DNA from: Nitrospira sp.
Lineage (GTDB): Bacteria > Nitrospirota > Nitrospiria > Nitrospirales > Nitrospiraceae
Assembly: GCA_030123565.1 (NCBI GenBank)
Contig: CP126122.1
Coordinates: 1,189,001 to 1,253,000 of the forward strand
Length of the DNA: 64,000 bases
Direction: 5' to 3'
Position 1 is the stretch's first letter. The number at the start of each line of letters is the position of its first letter. Of this stretch, positions 50,719 to 58,355 are shown piece by piece. The notes beneath the pieces are model-generated. The model made no database searches. It saw nothing but the letters and a program-made list of their open reading frames with translations, and was not told the DNA's origin. A program made the translations under genes and the position numbers.

Positions 50719-50941
50719 ATCGAATTCGTTAGACGCCGCATCGGCATCGCGAAACCGGTGGGGCCGCACACGTTGCGACACTGTTTCGCTACGCATCTGC
50801 TGGAAGCGGGCTACTACGACATGCGCACGGTCCAGGAGTTCTCGGGCACAGTGACGTGAGGACGACGATGATCTATACCCACCTGCTGAACTGTGGAGGC
50901 CGTGGTGTCCAGAGCCCAGCTGATTGGCTGCTCAGTGGAGT
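50719..50941 (+). pseudogene. C-terminal remnant of an integron-type tyrosine recombinase (IntI/XerC family)
   Basis: Two frames joined near 50843 read [20 protein letters not shown] with [17 protein letters not shown], then [16 protein letters not shown] with [12 protein letters not shown]. The HxxR motif, the GH pair and the tyrosine nucleophile (IYTH) are all visible, and LNxGGRGVxSP is the usual end of integron integrases. The N-terminal two thirds are missing and one frameshift is present, so the gene is dead. Confidence 0.82.
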
Positions 50942-51088
50942 CGGTGATTCATGTTGGGACGCACGAAACGGCGGCTAATACGCTGGCGGGCGCTCCTGGT
51001 AGTCTCGCCGAAAGCAATGTTGATTCAGCAGCTTCTGCAATCGCCTGTCCTCCGCATGGCCTGAGAGTAGTGGGCAGTTTCTGCTGGC

Positions 51089-51118
51089 TTGTGAATGATT
51101 CGGATATCAAATTATAGT
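51089..51118 (+). promoter_or_regulatory. Candidate promoter for the tandem-TIR gene
   Basis: TTGTGA (51089-51094) and TATAGT (51113-51118) are separated by 18 bases in an AT-rich patch 25 bases before ATG 51144. The leader would be short and shows no clear ribosome site. It is a pattern match only. Confidence 0.3.
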
Positions 51119-51143
51119 TAGCAGTTGCTCGCGCATACCTTCT

Positions 51144-51929
51144 ATGAACGATGTCAAAGGATGGATTTTCGTATCCCACTCCACCAAAGATTTAGAAGGC
51201 GTTCGCCGAGTCCGTGATTATCTTGAGACCAAGAGCCATCACCCGCTTCTCTTCTTCCTCAAGTGCATTCGAGATACAGACGAATTGGATTCTCTCATCA
51301 CCCGCGAAATCGAAGCTCGAACCATCTTCCTGCTATGCGACAGCCCCAATTCTCGTTCGGCCCGATGGGTTCAACGAGAGATTGAGTTTATTCGGAGTTT
51401 GGCAGACCGCCATTATGAGGTCGTTGACCTCCAATCACCCTGGCCGGAGCAGCAGGAGATTCTTGATCGTATCTCGCAGCGCGGAACGCTTTTTCTCTCT
51501 TACACTCCCTCTGACTCGCCGGAGGTTTCGGCGATTTACGATGTGTTGCAAGCATTCGACTACAGCATGTTTTTTGACCACACGCTTGCGGCGGGCGACG
51601 ACTGGCGAGGGCGCATCGAACACGCAATTGACGAGTCACTCTCCAAGGGCTTTTTCATCTTCTTCGTGAGCCCGGCGACACACCAGCGGCCGGAATCCTT
51701 TCAATTTTGGGAGCTTCACCGAGCGCTGGAACAGCGACGTCGCTTCGCACCCGAGGTCCGCAACTTCATCGTAGTCCTCGTTGGCGACCCGTCGGCGCAC
51801 ATCGAGTTGCCTTGGCCGGTTTCTGACTTTCTTGCACTCGATCTCAGGGGCCTGCATCCGCAAGAGCAGGCGCATCAACTTCACCATCACTTGTGCAAAG
51901 TCTCAAATGAATCCGGCCGCAACGGCTAA
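51144..51929 (+). CDS. Tandem TIR-domain protein
   Basis: The protein has 261 residues made of two TIR domains and little else. TIR 1 (about 5-97) opens GWIFVSHSTKD and has RSARWVQREIEF, with the probable NADase glutamate E79. TIR 2 (about 113-215) opens GTLFLSYTPSD and has SFQFWELHRA with E190 in the equivalent place. Bacterial TIR proteins act as NAD-cleaving effectors or signal makers in phage defence (Thoeris, Pycsar, CBASS, TIR-STING and others), or as virulence factors. No partner gene for any of those systems lies beside it. It stands between an integrase remnant and an attC-like half-site, in lower-GC sequence, so transfer is likely. Confidence 0.85.
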   Translation: MNDVKGWIFVSHSTKDLEGVRRVRDYLETKSHHPLLFFLKCIRDTDELDSLITREIEARTIFLLCDSPNSRSARWVQREIEFIRSLADRHYEVVDLQSPWPEQQEILDRISQRGTLFLSYTPSDSPEVSAIYDVLQAFDYSMFFDHTLAAGDDWRGRIEHAIDESLSKGFFIFFVSPATHQRPESFQFWELHRALEQRRRFAPEVRNFIVVLVGDPSAHIELPWPVSDFLALDLRGLHPQEQAHQLHHHLCKVSNESGRNG

Positions 51930-51975
51930 TCATGCGCTGCAGCGAACCCGGCCGGTGCGTTTCACCATATAGGGT
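51925..51975 (+). other. Possible truncated attC site
   Basis: Right at the TIR stop, GGCTAATCATGCGCTGCAGC followed by GAACCCGGCCGGTGC resembles the first half of integron attC sites (RYYYAAC core followed by GCGCTGCAGCGGACC). The first core box is not exact, and no GTTRRRY box follows in the next 100 bases. If real, the site is degraded. Confidence 0.3.
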
Positions 51976-52039
51976 CAGGTCTTGCAATTGAACATTTCGT
52001 GATTTTGCTTCAGGAGGAATCGACCGCGTTTCGGCCTGT

Positions 52040-52303
52040 TCACGCAGGGGTGTTTTTACGCGACCTGCGTTTGGCGCGAGTGGTGAAGCGCCGAGTTGTC
52101 TCGGCCAATTTGAGGAGTGAACGGAGGGCTGCATTGACCGAAGCCGAGTCTCGAAAGGCGTTGGCAACATCCGGCTCCAGGATGGCGACATTGGCGCCTT
52201 TCTTCAACAACCGTTGGAAGTACTTCCCCCGGACTGCTTTAGTGTAGTCAAAGGTATACTCCGATCGCATGTCAGCCGACGAAATTCGTCGCTTACGTTT
52301 CAT
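52040..52303 (-). CDS. Small antitoxin-like protein
   Basis: The protein has 87 residues. The N-terminus is basic (MKRKRRISSADMRSEYTFDY), followed by KAVRGKYFQRLLKKGANVAI and PDVANAFRDSASVNAALRSL. This layout is common in small proteins encoded next to PIN-type or RelE-type toxins, where it marks the antitoxin. No toxin gene is adjacent here, so the partner is lost or elsewhere. It could instead be a general small DNA-binding protein. Confidence 0.55.
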   Translation of the reverse strand: MKRKRRISSADMRSEYTFDYTKAVRGKYFQRLLKKGANVAILEPDVANAFRDSASVNAALRSLLKLAETTRRFTTRAKRRSRKNTPA

Positions 52304-52439
52304 GGCGTTTCCTCTCTTCCGCTGTCGCGGGACATCATAGCGTCGAAGCTCCTCGTAACACTACCTAAATGATCAAGATCCATGTGCACGCTCCATGGTA
52401 CCGAATGTATCGGCACCATGGAGTCGGCATGAGGGCTGG

Positions 52440-53036
52440 TTATTTCCTCTTGCTCGTGCGGCGGGATTTGGCACTCTTTGTCGATCTTCCACGCGACGGT
52501 GAGCCGACGGGCATGACTCGGTCCCGTACCAAATAGGATCCGATTTCAGGAAATCGTTTCCCGGCCGGCCCTGCCGGATTGGTGTCCGCGTATGAGCTGC
52601 CGGGATTGTTCTTGAAGAGCCATAGTTGCTGCACGCTCATGAGCGTGACCGGAGTCGGGACCCCCGGCCCCCTGAACCTCATCATCCCCTGTGTCTGGAC
52701 CAGGACTGAGCCGCTCGCGGTTGAAGAATTCAGCGAGGTGCCGTTCATCAATTGGATGAGCGTTTCCATGGCCACGTGGTTGCTCTGGGGAAATGGCACG
52801 ACCTGGGCGATGCCATACTTCGTGATTCCCGCGTGCTGCAACAGGAGGGCGATCTCCGCGCCGGTGGCGTAGCGGAAGCCATAGGTGGTGGTGTAGCCCC
52901 CGGCACCGCCCAGCACCTCCAAATAGGATAGGTTCGCGGTTGCGGTAAGGTTGAGCCATTCGAGGTTGGTTTGGGTATCGAGTGTAATGAGCTGGTCACC
53001 TGTCCCAGGTACCAGATTCTGTTGAACGAGAGCCAT
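52440..53036 (-). CDS. DUF1566/PEP-CTERM-like protein lacking signal and anchor
   Basis: The protein has 198 residues. The core LITLDTQTNLEWLNLTATAN, YLEVLGGAGGYTTTYGFRYAT and EIALLLQHAGITKYG matches exported proteins that often end in a PEP-CTERM sorting tag. Here there is no signal peptide, and the C-terminus is instead a basic tail (RSTKSAKSRRTSKRK). It may be cytosolic, start elsewhere or have recombined. Function unknown. Confidence 0.65.
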   Translation of the reverse strand: MALVQQNLVPGTGDQLITLDTQTNLEWLNLTATANLSYLEVLGGAGGYTTTYGFRYATGAEIALLLQHAGITKYGIAQVVPFPQSNHVAMETLIQLMNGTSLNSSTASGSVLVQTQGMMRFRGPGVPTPVTLMSVQQLWLFKNNPGSSYADTNPAGPAGKRFPEIGSYLVRDRVMPVGSPSRGRSTKSAKSRRTSKRK

Positions 53037-53515
53037 GTCTACACCTCCCTGCGATTGGTTGGCATCAAGCTGACGAGGTCGCCTCTAGGGATGTTCAGGC
53101 GAGTAATATGCCGAGTGCGGGGATGGACCCCATGCGACTCAAAACTCAAGGGAAAACGATCAAGAATTCCTGTGAATGTGAGGCAGATGATGGAAGGGAT
53201 CAGGGGATAAGCCCAATGCGAGTAGAAAAAGGTGCGAGAGAATCGTATCCGGACCGATACAGGAGAGAAACCGATCGGATACGGTTTTACGGATGACTCA
53301 AGGAGTTCTGGGTCGTTCAATTCAACCGGTGTTGTCGATAGCCTCTGTGATTCTTCGCGCCACTCTGCGTTAGAATTTATGTTGCTCCATGGAAATGGCG
53401 GTGAGGTCCTGCACCTTGTGGTGCGGTCAAATCGATCGCCTTCACCTTGCCGACGGGACACATTTCAGTCCGGCCTAGTTGAGCAATACATCTGCATTAA
53501 CCGAGAGGCCGTCCC
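53037..53515. other. Intergenic region, no gene seen
   Basis: These 479 bases between divergent genes have only short overlapping frames without ribosome sites. GC is slightly lower than in the flanks. No hairpin with a T run or RNA fold stands out. Confidence 0.45.
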
Positions 53516-53872
53516 ATGATCGTGGAAGTCGAAGCGAACGAGAATTGCGACAGCAGCTTCTTCGCGCGGTTCAAGGCAGTCGGTCCTGCGCGACCGGTCG
53601 CGCAAGTCCGGCTCTATGACCGAAACCCTGCCGGCGAGTGGTACTGGGTGACCGGCTGGAGCGACAACGAACAGGCGCCTGCCTGTCCGGCCTACGCTCA
53701 GGTGGTTGAAGACTCGGGGGCCGGCTTGGCCCACTTGGTCTACGGTGGAATCTACGGCCTACGGTTCAGGCCGGTGCAGTTCGACGAACCGTGGAGTCTC
53801 GCGAGTCCGCATCAGTGGGGAGAAGCCTACCTCTCGCTGGCCGATGCTCGCGACCTCCGCTACTCCGATTAG
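53516..53872 (+). CDS. Hypothetical protein
   Basis: The protein has 118 residues. Rich in Trp, Tyr and Gly (EWYWVTGWSDNEQ, LVYGGIYGLRFRPVQF), it looks like a compact beta-rich domain. There is no signal peptide, membrane segment or catalytic motif. ATG 53516 lacks a strong ribosome site, so the start is uncertain. I do not recognise the family. Confidence 0.55.
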   Translation: MIVEVEANENCDSSFFARFKAVGPARPVAQVRLYDRNPAGEWYWVTGWSDNEQAPACPAYAQVVEDSGAGLAHLVYGGIYGLRFRPVQFDEPWSLASPHQWGEAYLSLADARDLRYSD

Positions 53873-54002
53873 CCTTCTTGCCAGGTGGAGCCGGTCCTGT
53901 TTTCATGCAGTCCTCGGGTGTACAATTAAATAATGAAGGTCGTCACATTCACCGCACAACGATCAATCAACGACAGACCGGCTTCTGCCCGGAGGTGCGT
54001 GC

Positions 54003-54197
54003 ATGTTCTCCGCATGGGACTTCAACAGTTGGATCGCCAGCGTAGGGGTCTTGCTGGTCATCGTCAGTCTCCTCACGGGTTTTGGCGCGCTTGTGAATGC
54101 GCTCATGGCTCGGATCTGGAAAGATGAGAATGAGGCTGCTGCAACAACCCCCGCGAGCGAACACAAGAAGGACCATCCGATTCGCAAGGCTGCATGA
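54003..54197 (+). CDS. Small single-helix membrane protein
   Basis: The protein has 64 residues from ATG 54003 behind CGGAGGTG. One membrane helix (ASVGVLLVIVSLLTGFGALV) is followed by a charged tail (RIWKDENEAAATTPASEHKK). It has no known domain. Small proteins of this shape often tune a larger membrane partner; none can be named. Confidence 0.6.
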   Translation: MFSAWDFNSWIASVGVLLVIVSLLTGFGALVNALMARIWKDENEAAATTPASEHKKDHPIRKAA

Positions 54198-54341
54198 TCG
54201 GCGGTCCTGTGCGTATGTGCATTGCCGGTAGGTATGCCAACCGCGGTGCAGGGTGAGTTGGTGTACCGAAAAGGAAGGGCTGTTGCCTTTGCTGTACGCG
54301 GTGCGGTGGAGCTTAGTCGCTTGACGAGGTGGACGGATGCG

Positions 54342-54515
54342 CTATTGATCGAGTCGCTTGAGAATACTTTGAAGCACCGCCTTCCGCTCCTTCAGGTCCT
54401 GTCGGAACTCCATATTCTCGGTATCGGCAATCTCCGCCCCAAGGTCCGAGACGGCGCTCTTGAGCGCCCATGCCAGTATCTCCCGCTCCTTCGCTTCCAG
54501 TGAGATGTTCAACAT
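54342..54515 (-). CDS. 57-residue conserved-type helical protein
   Basis: The protein has 57 residues, ATG 54515 to TAG 54342. It is preceded by a GGGGGTG site. It is almost all helix (MLNISLEAKEREILAWALKS, AEIADTENMEFRQDLKERKA), with Ile/Leu spacing as in a helical hairpin. The pattern (residue start MLN-I-L-E and the ADT-x-x-x-(F/Y)R-x-x-LKERKAVL run) matches small proteins I have seen in Nitrospira and Deltaproteobacteria. The function is unknown. Confidence 0.6.
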   Translation of the reverse strand: MLNISLEAKEREILAWALKSAVSDLGAEIADTENMEFRQDLKERKAVLQSILKRLDQ

Positions 54516-54740
54516 TGGGCACCCCCAGGTTGTCGGTGTCTATTGGTCCCGTATTGTAACGACGGTGCCGTCTTCAACGGTAGTGGACGGCGGCAGCTTC
54601 CTTCTCGCGGTTGACCTGTATCGTCCGGTTGGGAGTATGATGACTCGTCCTGCGGCGTGCGGAGGTCGCTCCCAGCGGTCTGGTGTTTCGGCTGAGTAGG
54701 GGAGCGACGGCTGGCGAGCCTTTCCCTCAAGGGAGCTGCT

Positions 54741-55601
54741 ATGCGCACCGTCGTTGCCGTCGACTGGTCCGAGCAGTCCTTTCATGCCGTCAAGGTCGTC
54801 TGCCGCCTCTTCACGCATGAGGAGTTGACCTTCATCCATGCGGTGGACCTCCGCCCGTTCGAAAACCCGCTGTTCGCGCAACCCCTCGGCCGTAGAAGCG
54901 CCGAGGAATTTCGACAGGGGATGGTTGAGGCGGGAGAACGCCTGCTGGAGCAAACCGGAACCTTAGTCCCTTCAACGGTCCATTCCTCCCTCAAGCGAGT
55001 CTGCAAGATCGGGAACCCGGCTGCGGTGGTGCTGGAGCACGTCCGTTCGTCTCAAGCGGACTTGGTCGCGGTCGGGTCACGGGGGCGTGGACGACTCGCA
55101 GAGTTGATCTTGGGCAGCGTCTCACACCGGGTGGTGCTCCATGCCCCTTGCGCGGCCCTGCTCGTCAGAAACGATCCTGGCAACATTCGACAGGTCCTCC
55201 TGGCAATTGAAGGGCACGAAGATTCGCTCCGTCTGCACAGGTGGCTGAGCACCCATCGGTTCAATCAGCCGGTTGAGGTATCCCTCTTGACTGTGGTGCC
55301 GACCATTCCCGTCGGTGATGCGGCGACGGAAGGTTCATACGGCAAATGGGCGGCCGAGATGGAGCATTATGCGTGCGAACTCGTGCAGGACAGCGCGGCA
55401 GCCCTGCGAACCATCCATCCCACCGTCACGCCGCAGATCGAACATGGTGATCCGGCCCATTGCATTATGAAAGCGGCGCGCCATGCCGATCTGGTGATCG
55501 TAGGGTCGCATGGGTGGAAGGGCCTTGAACACTTCCTGCTCGGCAGCATCTCACACGCGGTCTTGCACAAGGTGGCCTGTCCCGTCCTGGTCATTCGGTG
55601 A
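54741..55601 (+). CDS. Universal stress protein, two UspA domains
   Basis: The protein has 286 residues from ATG 54741 with AAGGGAG upstream. Domain 1 (1-145) opens VVAVDWSEQSFHAVK and has VGSRGRGRLAELILGSVSHR. Domain 2 (150-286) ends VGSHGWKGLEHFLLGSISH. Both G-x2-G-x8-G(S) loops fit the ATP-binding form of UspA. Such proteins accumulate during starvation or oxidative stress. It is followed by a CBS gene and, on the other strand, a zinc-ribbon gene and a second Usp, so this is a stress block. Confidence 0.9.
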   Translation: MRTVVAVDWSEQSFHAVKVVCRLFTHEELTFIHAVDLRPFENPLFAQPLGRRSAEEFRQGMVEAGERLLEQTGTLVPSTVHSSLKRVCKIGNPAAVVLEHVRSSQADLVAVGSRGRGRLAELILGSVSHRVVLHAPCAALLVRNDPGNIRQVLLAIEGHEDSLRLHRWLSTHRFNQPVEVSLLTVVPTIPVGDAATEGSYGKWAAEMEHYACELVQDSAAALRTIHPTVTPQIEHGDPAHCIMKAARHADLVIVGSHGWKGLEHFLLGSISHAVLHKVACPVLVIR

Positions 55602-55658
55602 GGAAGGTTCGCGAGGAGGCGGATGGTGCCTGATGCATCCAACAGAAAGGAGGCGACG

Positions 55659-56081
55659 ATGGCTTGGAATATTGCTTCAAAGATCGTCCGCAGGGTAGTG
55701 ATGATCGACGAAAATCACTCCGTGCTCGATGCCTCGACGTTGATGGCCGAGGAGTTCGTCGGATCGGCTGTCATCACCAGTGCCTCAAAAATCACCGGCA
55801 TCTTTACCGAGCGGGATTTGATGATGCGGGTGGTCGGCAAGAAGCGGGATCCCGAGCGGGTCAAGATCAAAGATGTGATGACCAAAGACGTGGTCACCGT
55901 GAGTCCGAAAGACACGGCCAACTATTGTCTCAACCTGATGAAGGACCATCGCTGCCGCCACCTCCTGGTCTTCGACGGGGACGAGTTCGTCGGCATCGTC
56001 TCGCTCCGTGACATGGTGACGCTGCTGATGGAGGAAAAAGAGGACCTGATCGCCTACCTCCATCAATACATCAGCTCATGA
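55659..56081 (+). CDS. CBS-pair domain protein
   Basis: The protein has 140 residues from ATG 55659, preceded by AAAGGAGG; an in-frame ATG at 55623 is less likely. Two CBS motifs are seen, VLDASTLMAEEFVGSAVI with GIFTERDLMMRV, and TVSPKDTANYCLNLMKDHRC with GIVSLRDMVTLL. Stand-alone CBS pairs bind adenine nucleotides and report energy state. It lies 58 bases after the two-domain Usp gene and is probably cotranscribed with it. Confidence 0.88.
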   Translation: MAWNIASKIVRRVVMIDENHSVLDASTLMAEEFVGSAVITSASKITGIFTERDLMMRVVGKKRDPERVKIKDVMTKDVVTVSPKDTANYCLNLMKDHRCRHLLVFDGDEFVGIVSLRDMVTLLMEEKEDLIAYLHQYISS

Positions 56082-56098
56082 AGGTGGTCAGGCCCCCA

Positions 56099-56875
56099 TC
56101 ACAGGCCTGACGCCTTCCACCCAGTGGTCAACCCGGATCCCGTGGTCCTGTCGTTGAGTTCGTTCTGGAGCAGCGTGCCACGAGCTTCCTGCAGGAAACC
56201 GGGAATCAGGACCGCTATGAACGCGCTGCCGTGGCCGTGGATGCGGGGCCGATGGGCCTCTTGTTTGGCGAGGAACTCTCCGAGTTCGCTCCAGAGGTCG
56301 AGGTCATAGTCGTGCTTGAGATCGACCGCCCTCAGGATGGGCAGGAACGTGCCCATGATCAGTTGCCGCGCCTCCTCCGATTGAAGCTGGAGCCAGCCCT
56401 CGCTTGTCCCTACGACATGGTAGATTCTGGTGAGCAGGTCATCCTTGGTTCCACTGTTGTCGATGCCGAGCTGTTGGCAAATCTCCACGAGGACATTCTC
56501 GTCATACTGGTGTAAGTACCAGATGGTCTGGCGTGGCACACTCTCGGCCGGCAGCACCAGCCTGTTCGCCTGTTGTCGCAGGCGGGCGAGTTTCTCCTGC
56601 ATCGTTCCCGTCGCAGGAAGCCCGAGGTCTTGCAGCCAGTCGGAGAGCTCCTTGGACATGGAAAACTTCACATAGCAGTCGATCAGTCTTGCCTTCAGGG
56701 CTTCCTGGTCCTGGGTCGATGGAGGGGCCGGTCCGTCGCCTTTGCCTGTGCGCTCGGCAGTCCATGGAGAAGCCTCTCTGGATCGCAGTTCCTCCATCAC
56801 CCTCACCTGCCTACCACAGGAGGGACAAAAACGAGCCCGTAGCGGGAGTACCGCCGCACAACCTGTGCAGTCCAT
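56099..56875 (-). CDS. Zinc-ribbon protein with two SAP-like motifs
   Basis: The protein has 258 residues from ATG 56875 after GGGAGG. The N-terminus is a zinc ribbon, C3-x2-C6-x10-C17-x2-C20. Two later segments, SDWLQDLGLPATGTMQEKLA and VEICQQLGIDNSGTKDDLLT, look like SAP/HeH helical motifs, which often bind nucleic acid. The rest is helical. It is convergent with the CBS gene and about 116 bases before the second Usp gene on the same strand. A stress-linked nucleic-acid role is inference. Confidence 0.72.
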   Translation of the reverse strand: MDCTGCAAVLPLRARFCPSCGRQVRVMEELRSREASPWTAERTGKGDGPAPPSTQDQEALKARLIDCYVKFSMSKELSDWLQDLGLPATGTMQEKLARLRQQANRLVLPAESVPRQTIWYLHQYDENVLVEICQQLGIDNSGTKDDLLTRIYHVVGTSEGWLQLQSEEARQLIMGTFLPILRAVDLKHDYDLDLWSELGEFLAKQEAHRPRIHGHGSAFIAVLIPGFLQEARGTLLQNELNDRTTGSGLTTGWKASGL

Positions 56876-56990
56876 AACATCCTCCCTTCCTAGGTGGAAC
56901 GATCGCCTCGTCACCCTGGTTCCGGACCGTTCCGTCCCCACGCGCTCGGCGTGAATCATGGCGTCTCTGCTGTAGGCAGCCGTCGCGCCC

Positions 56991-57560
56991 TTATCCCAGG
57001 ATCCAGAGTGCGACTCCGGACAGGTCGCGCAACAGGCGATCGGTGACGCTGCTGCCGAAGAGTCGCTTACCTCCTGCCGGTCCGTGACGAGTCACCACGA
57101 TGGTGCCATACGATCCCGCTCGGGCTTCATCCACGATGGTGTCGGCGATATCGCGTTCATACCCGAACTTGAGCGTGACACGATCGATGGGGAACCCGGT
57201 CTGTCCGAGGCGCTCCAGCGCCTTCACCAGGATCGGATATTCAATGGCGCCCTCCGCCCGCAACCATTCCTCCTGGTCTTTGCGGAGCTGTTCTCCCAGG
57301 TGATTTTCAACCTCCGGGTCCTCGGACCCGCCATGCTCCATCAGTTCGCGCGGCATGGGGTTCAAGACATGAAACAGCGTTACGCTCACGTCATGGGTCT
57401 CCCGCAGCAGCGATCCAACATATTGCACGGCACGGATCGACTCCTCCGAGTCATCCACAGCGATAAGGATTTTCTTGGGGGAGGTTCTGCCTGTGGAGGC
57501 CTGTTCCGATTTGAGTAAGGGGGCGTTCCCCTTGGTTGAGGTCGTCATCTGGTTCACCAT
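56991..57560 (-). CDS. Universal stress protein
   Basis: The protein has 189 residues. After a 28-residue polar extension the UspA domain opens KKILIAVDDSEESIRAVQYV and ends near TIVVTRHGPAGGKRLFGSSV, with a TRHGPAG-x-x-x-x-FGSSV loop in the ATP-binding place. Single-domain Usp proteins usually dimerise. It is the first gene of the short - strand run that includes the zinc-ribbon gene downstream. Confidence 0.88.
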   Translation of the reverse strand: MVNQMTTSTKGNAPLLKSEQASTGRTSPKKILIAVDDSEESIRAVQYVGSLLRETHDVSVTLFHVLNPMPRELMEHGGSEDPEVENHLGEQLRKDQEEWLRAEGAIEYPILVKALERLGQTGFPIDRVTLKFGYERDIADTIVDEARAGSYGTIVVTRHGPAGGKRLFGSSVTDRLLRDLSGVALWILG

Positions 57561-57923
57561 GAAAAAGAAAAGATACAGGGTTCCGTGACGCGCTCAAGGA
57601 TGCATTGTGTAGAAAAGAAACCAGCCTCTGGGACAGCGGATCAACACCCGATCGAGGAAGAATCAGAGGGATTCTCCGATCTCGTCGGAGATCCAGGCTC
57701 GGATGGCGTTCAGGTCAGGAATCCGCCGTCACAGAGACGGGCCATGCTGGTATGGGGGATTCAGGTCATCCATGCCGACCCCTCCTGGTTAGAGAGACCG
57801 CGGATATGACGGGTCTGGCTCTTGTGGCCCCGTCACATCCTTCGATCGACGGCGACGGAACAGGCAGTAGCCTATGCCTGCCTTGGAGGCAAGTCAATGC
57901 TCTCGAAAGTGCCAGGGCGGGGG
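57561..57923. other. Intergenic region, no gene seen
   Basis: In these 363 bases frames longer than 60 codons exist on both strands but lack ribosome sites and protein-like composition. No RNA gene or terminator with a T run is evident. Confidence 0.45.
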
Positions 57924-58355
57924 TCATCCTCTGCGCGGCACGGTCCGTCCTTCTTCCAGATCCTGAAGATCGGCCCAGCTGGTGAGGTCGGTGCGGGAAG
58001 GATCGACGGCATCCCGGTATGTGTTGAACGAGGCCTGTTTCTCCGGTGTGCTGGGGCCGCGATTCAACATCATCCGGTTCCACTCGTCCAATTCAGCCTG
58101 GCTGTGGGGCTTGGCGGTTCGGCGGAACCATTCGACCACGCCTGCATCGGAGGCGTGGTCTTTCACCGTCGCGGTGAATTGCTCGGTCGTGATGCCGGCG
58201 AATTCCATGAGCCGCTCGTCCATCGGACAGGGATAGATATATTCTCCCTCGGTTCCCGCCAGCACTGCGCGGCACTTGTCGATCATGCGAGCCAGGTGCA
58301 CATGGCCTTCCAGCGTGACGCGCATGCTGCGCGGAAACCCCTTGCGCAAGTCCAT
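57924..58355 (-). CDS. DUF5069 domain protein
   Basis: The protein has 143 residues. It opens DLRKGFPRSMRVTLEGHVHL and has ARMIDKCRAVLAGTEGEYIY and CPMDERLMEFAGIT, the hallmark of DUF5069. It then has VVEWFRRTAKPHSQAELDEW. No reaction is known for the family. Its ATG overlaps the stop of the DUF3386 gene (TGATG), so the two are translationally coupled. Confidence 0.87.
   Translation of the reverse strand: MDLRKGFPRSMRVTLEGHVHLARMIDKCRAVLAGTEGEYIYPCPMDERLMEFAGITTEQFTATVKDHASDAGVVEWFRRTAKPHSQAELDEWNRMMLNRGPSTPEKQASFNTYRDAVDPSRTDLTSWADLQDLEEGRTVPRRG

Noticed and set aside
50728-50734. GTTAGAC as an attC core box
   Set aside because: It lies inside the coding frame of the integrase remnant (Val-Arg-Arg), so the match is explained by the protein sequence.
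57585-57985. Overlapping + strand frames in the gap after the second Usp gene
   Set aside because: No ribosome site, unlikely residue composition, and they overlap the DUF5069 gene on the other strand.
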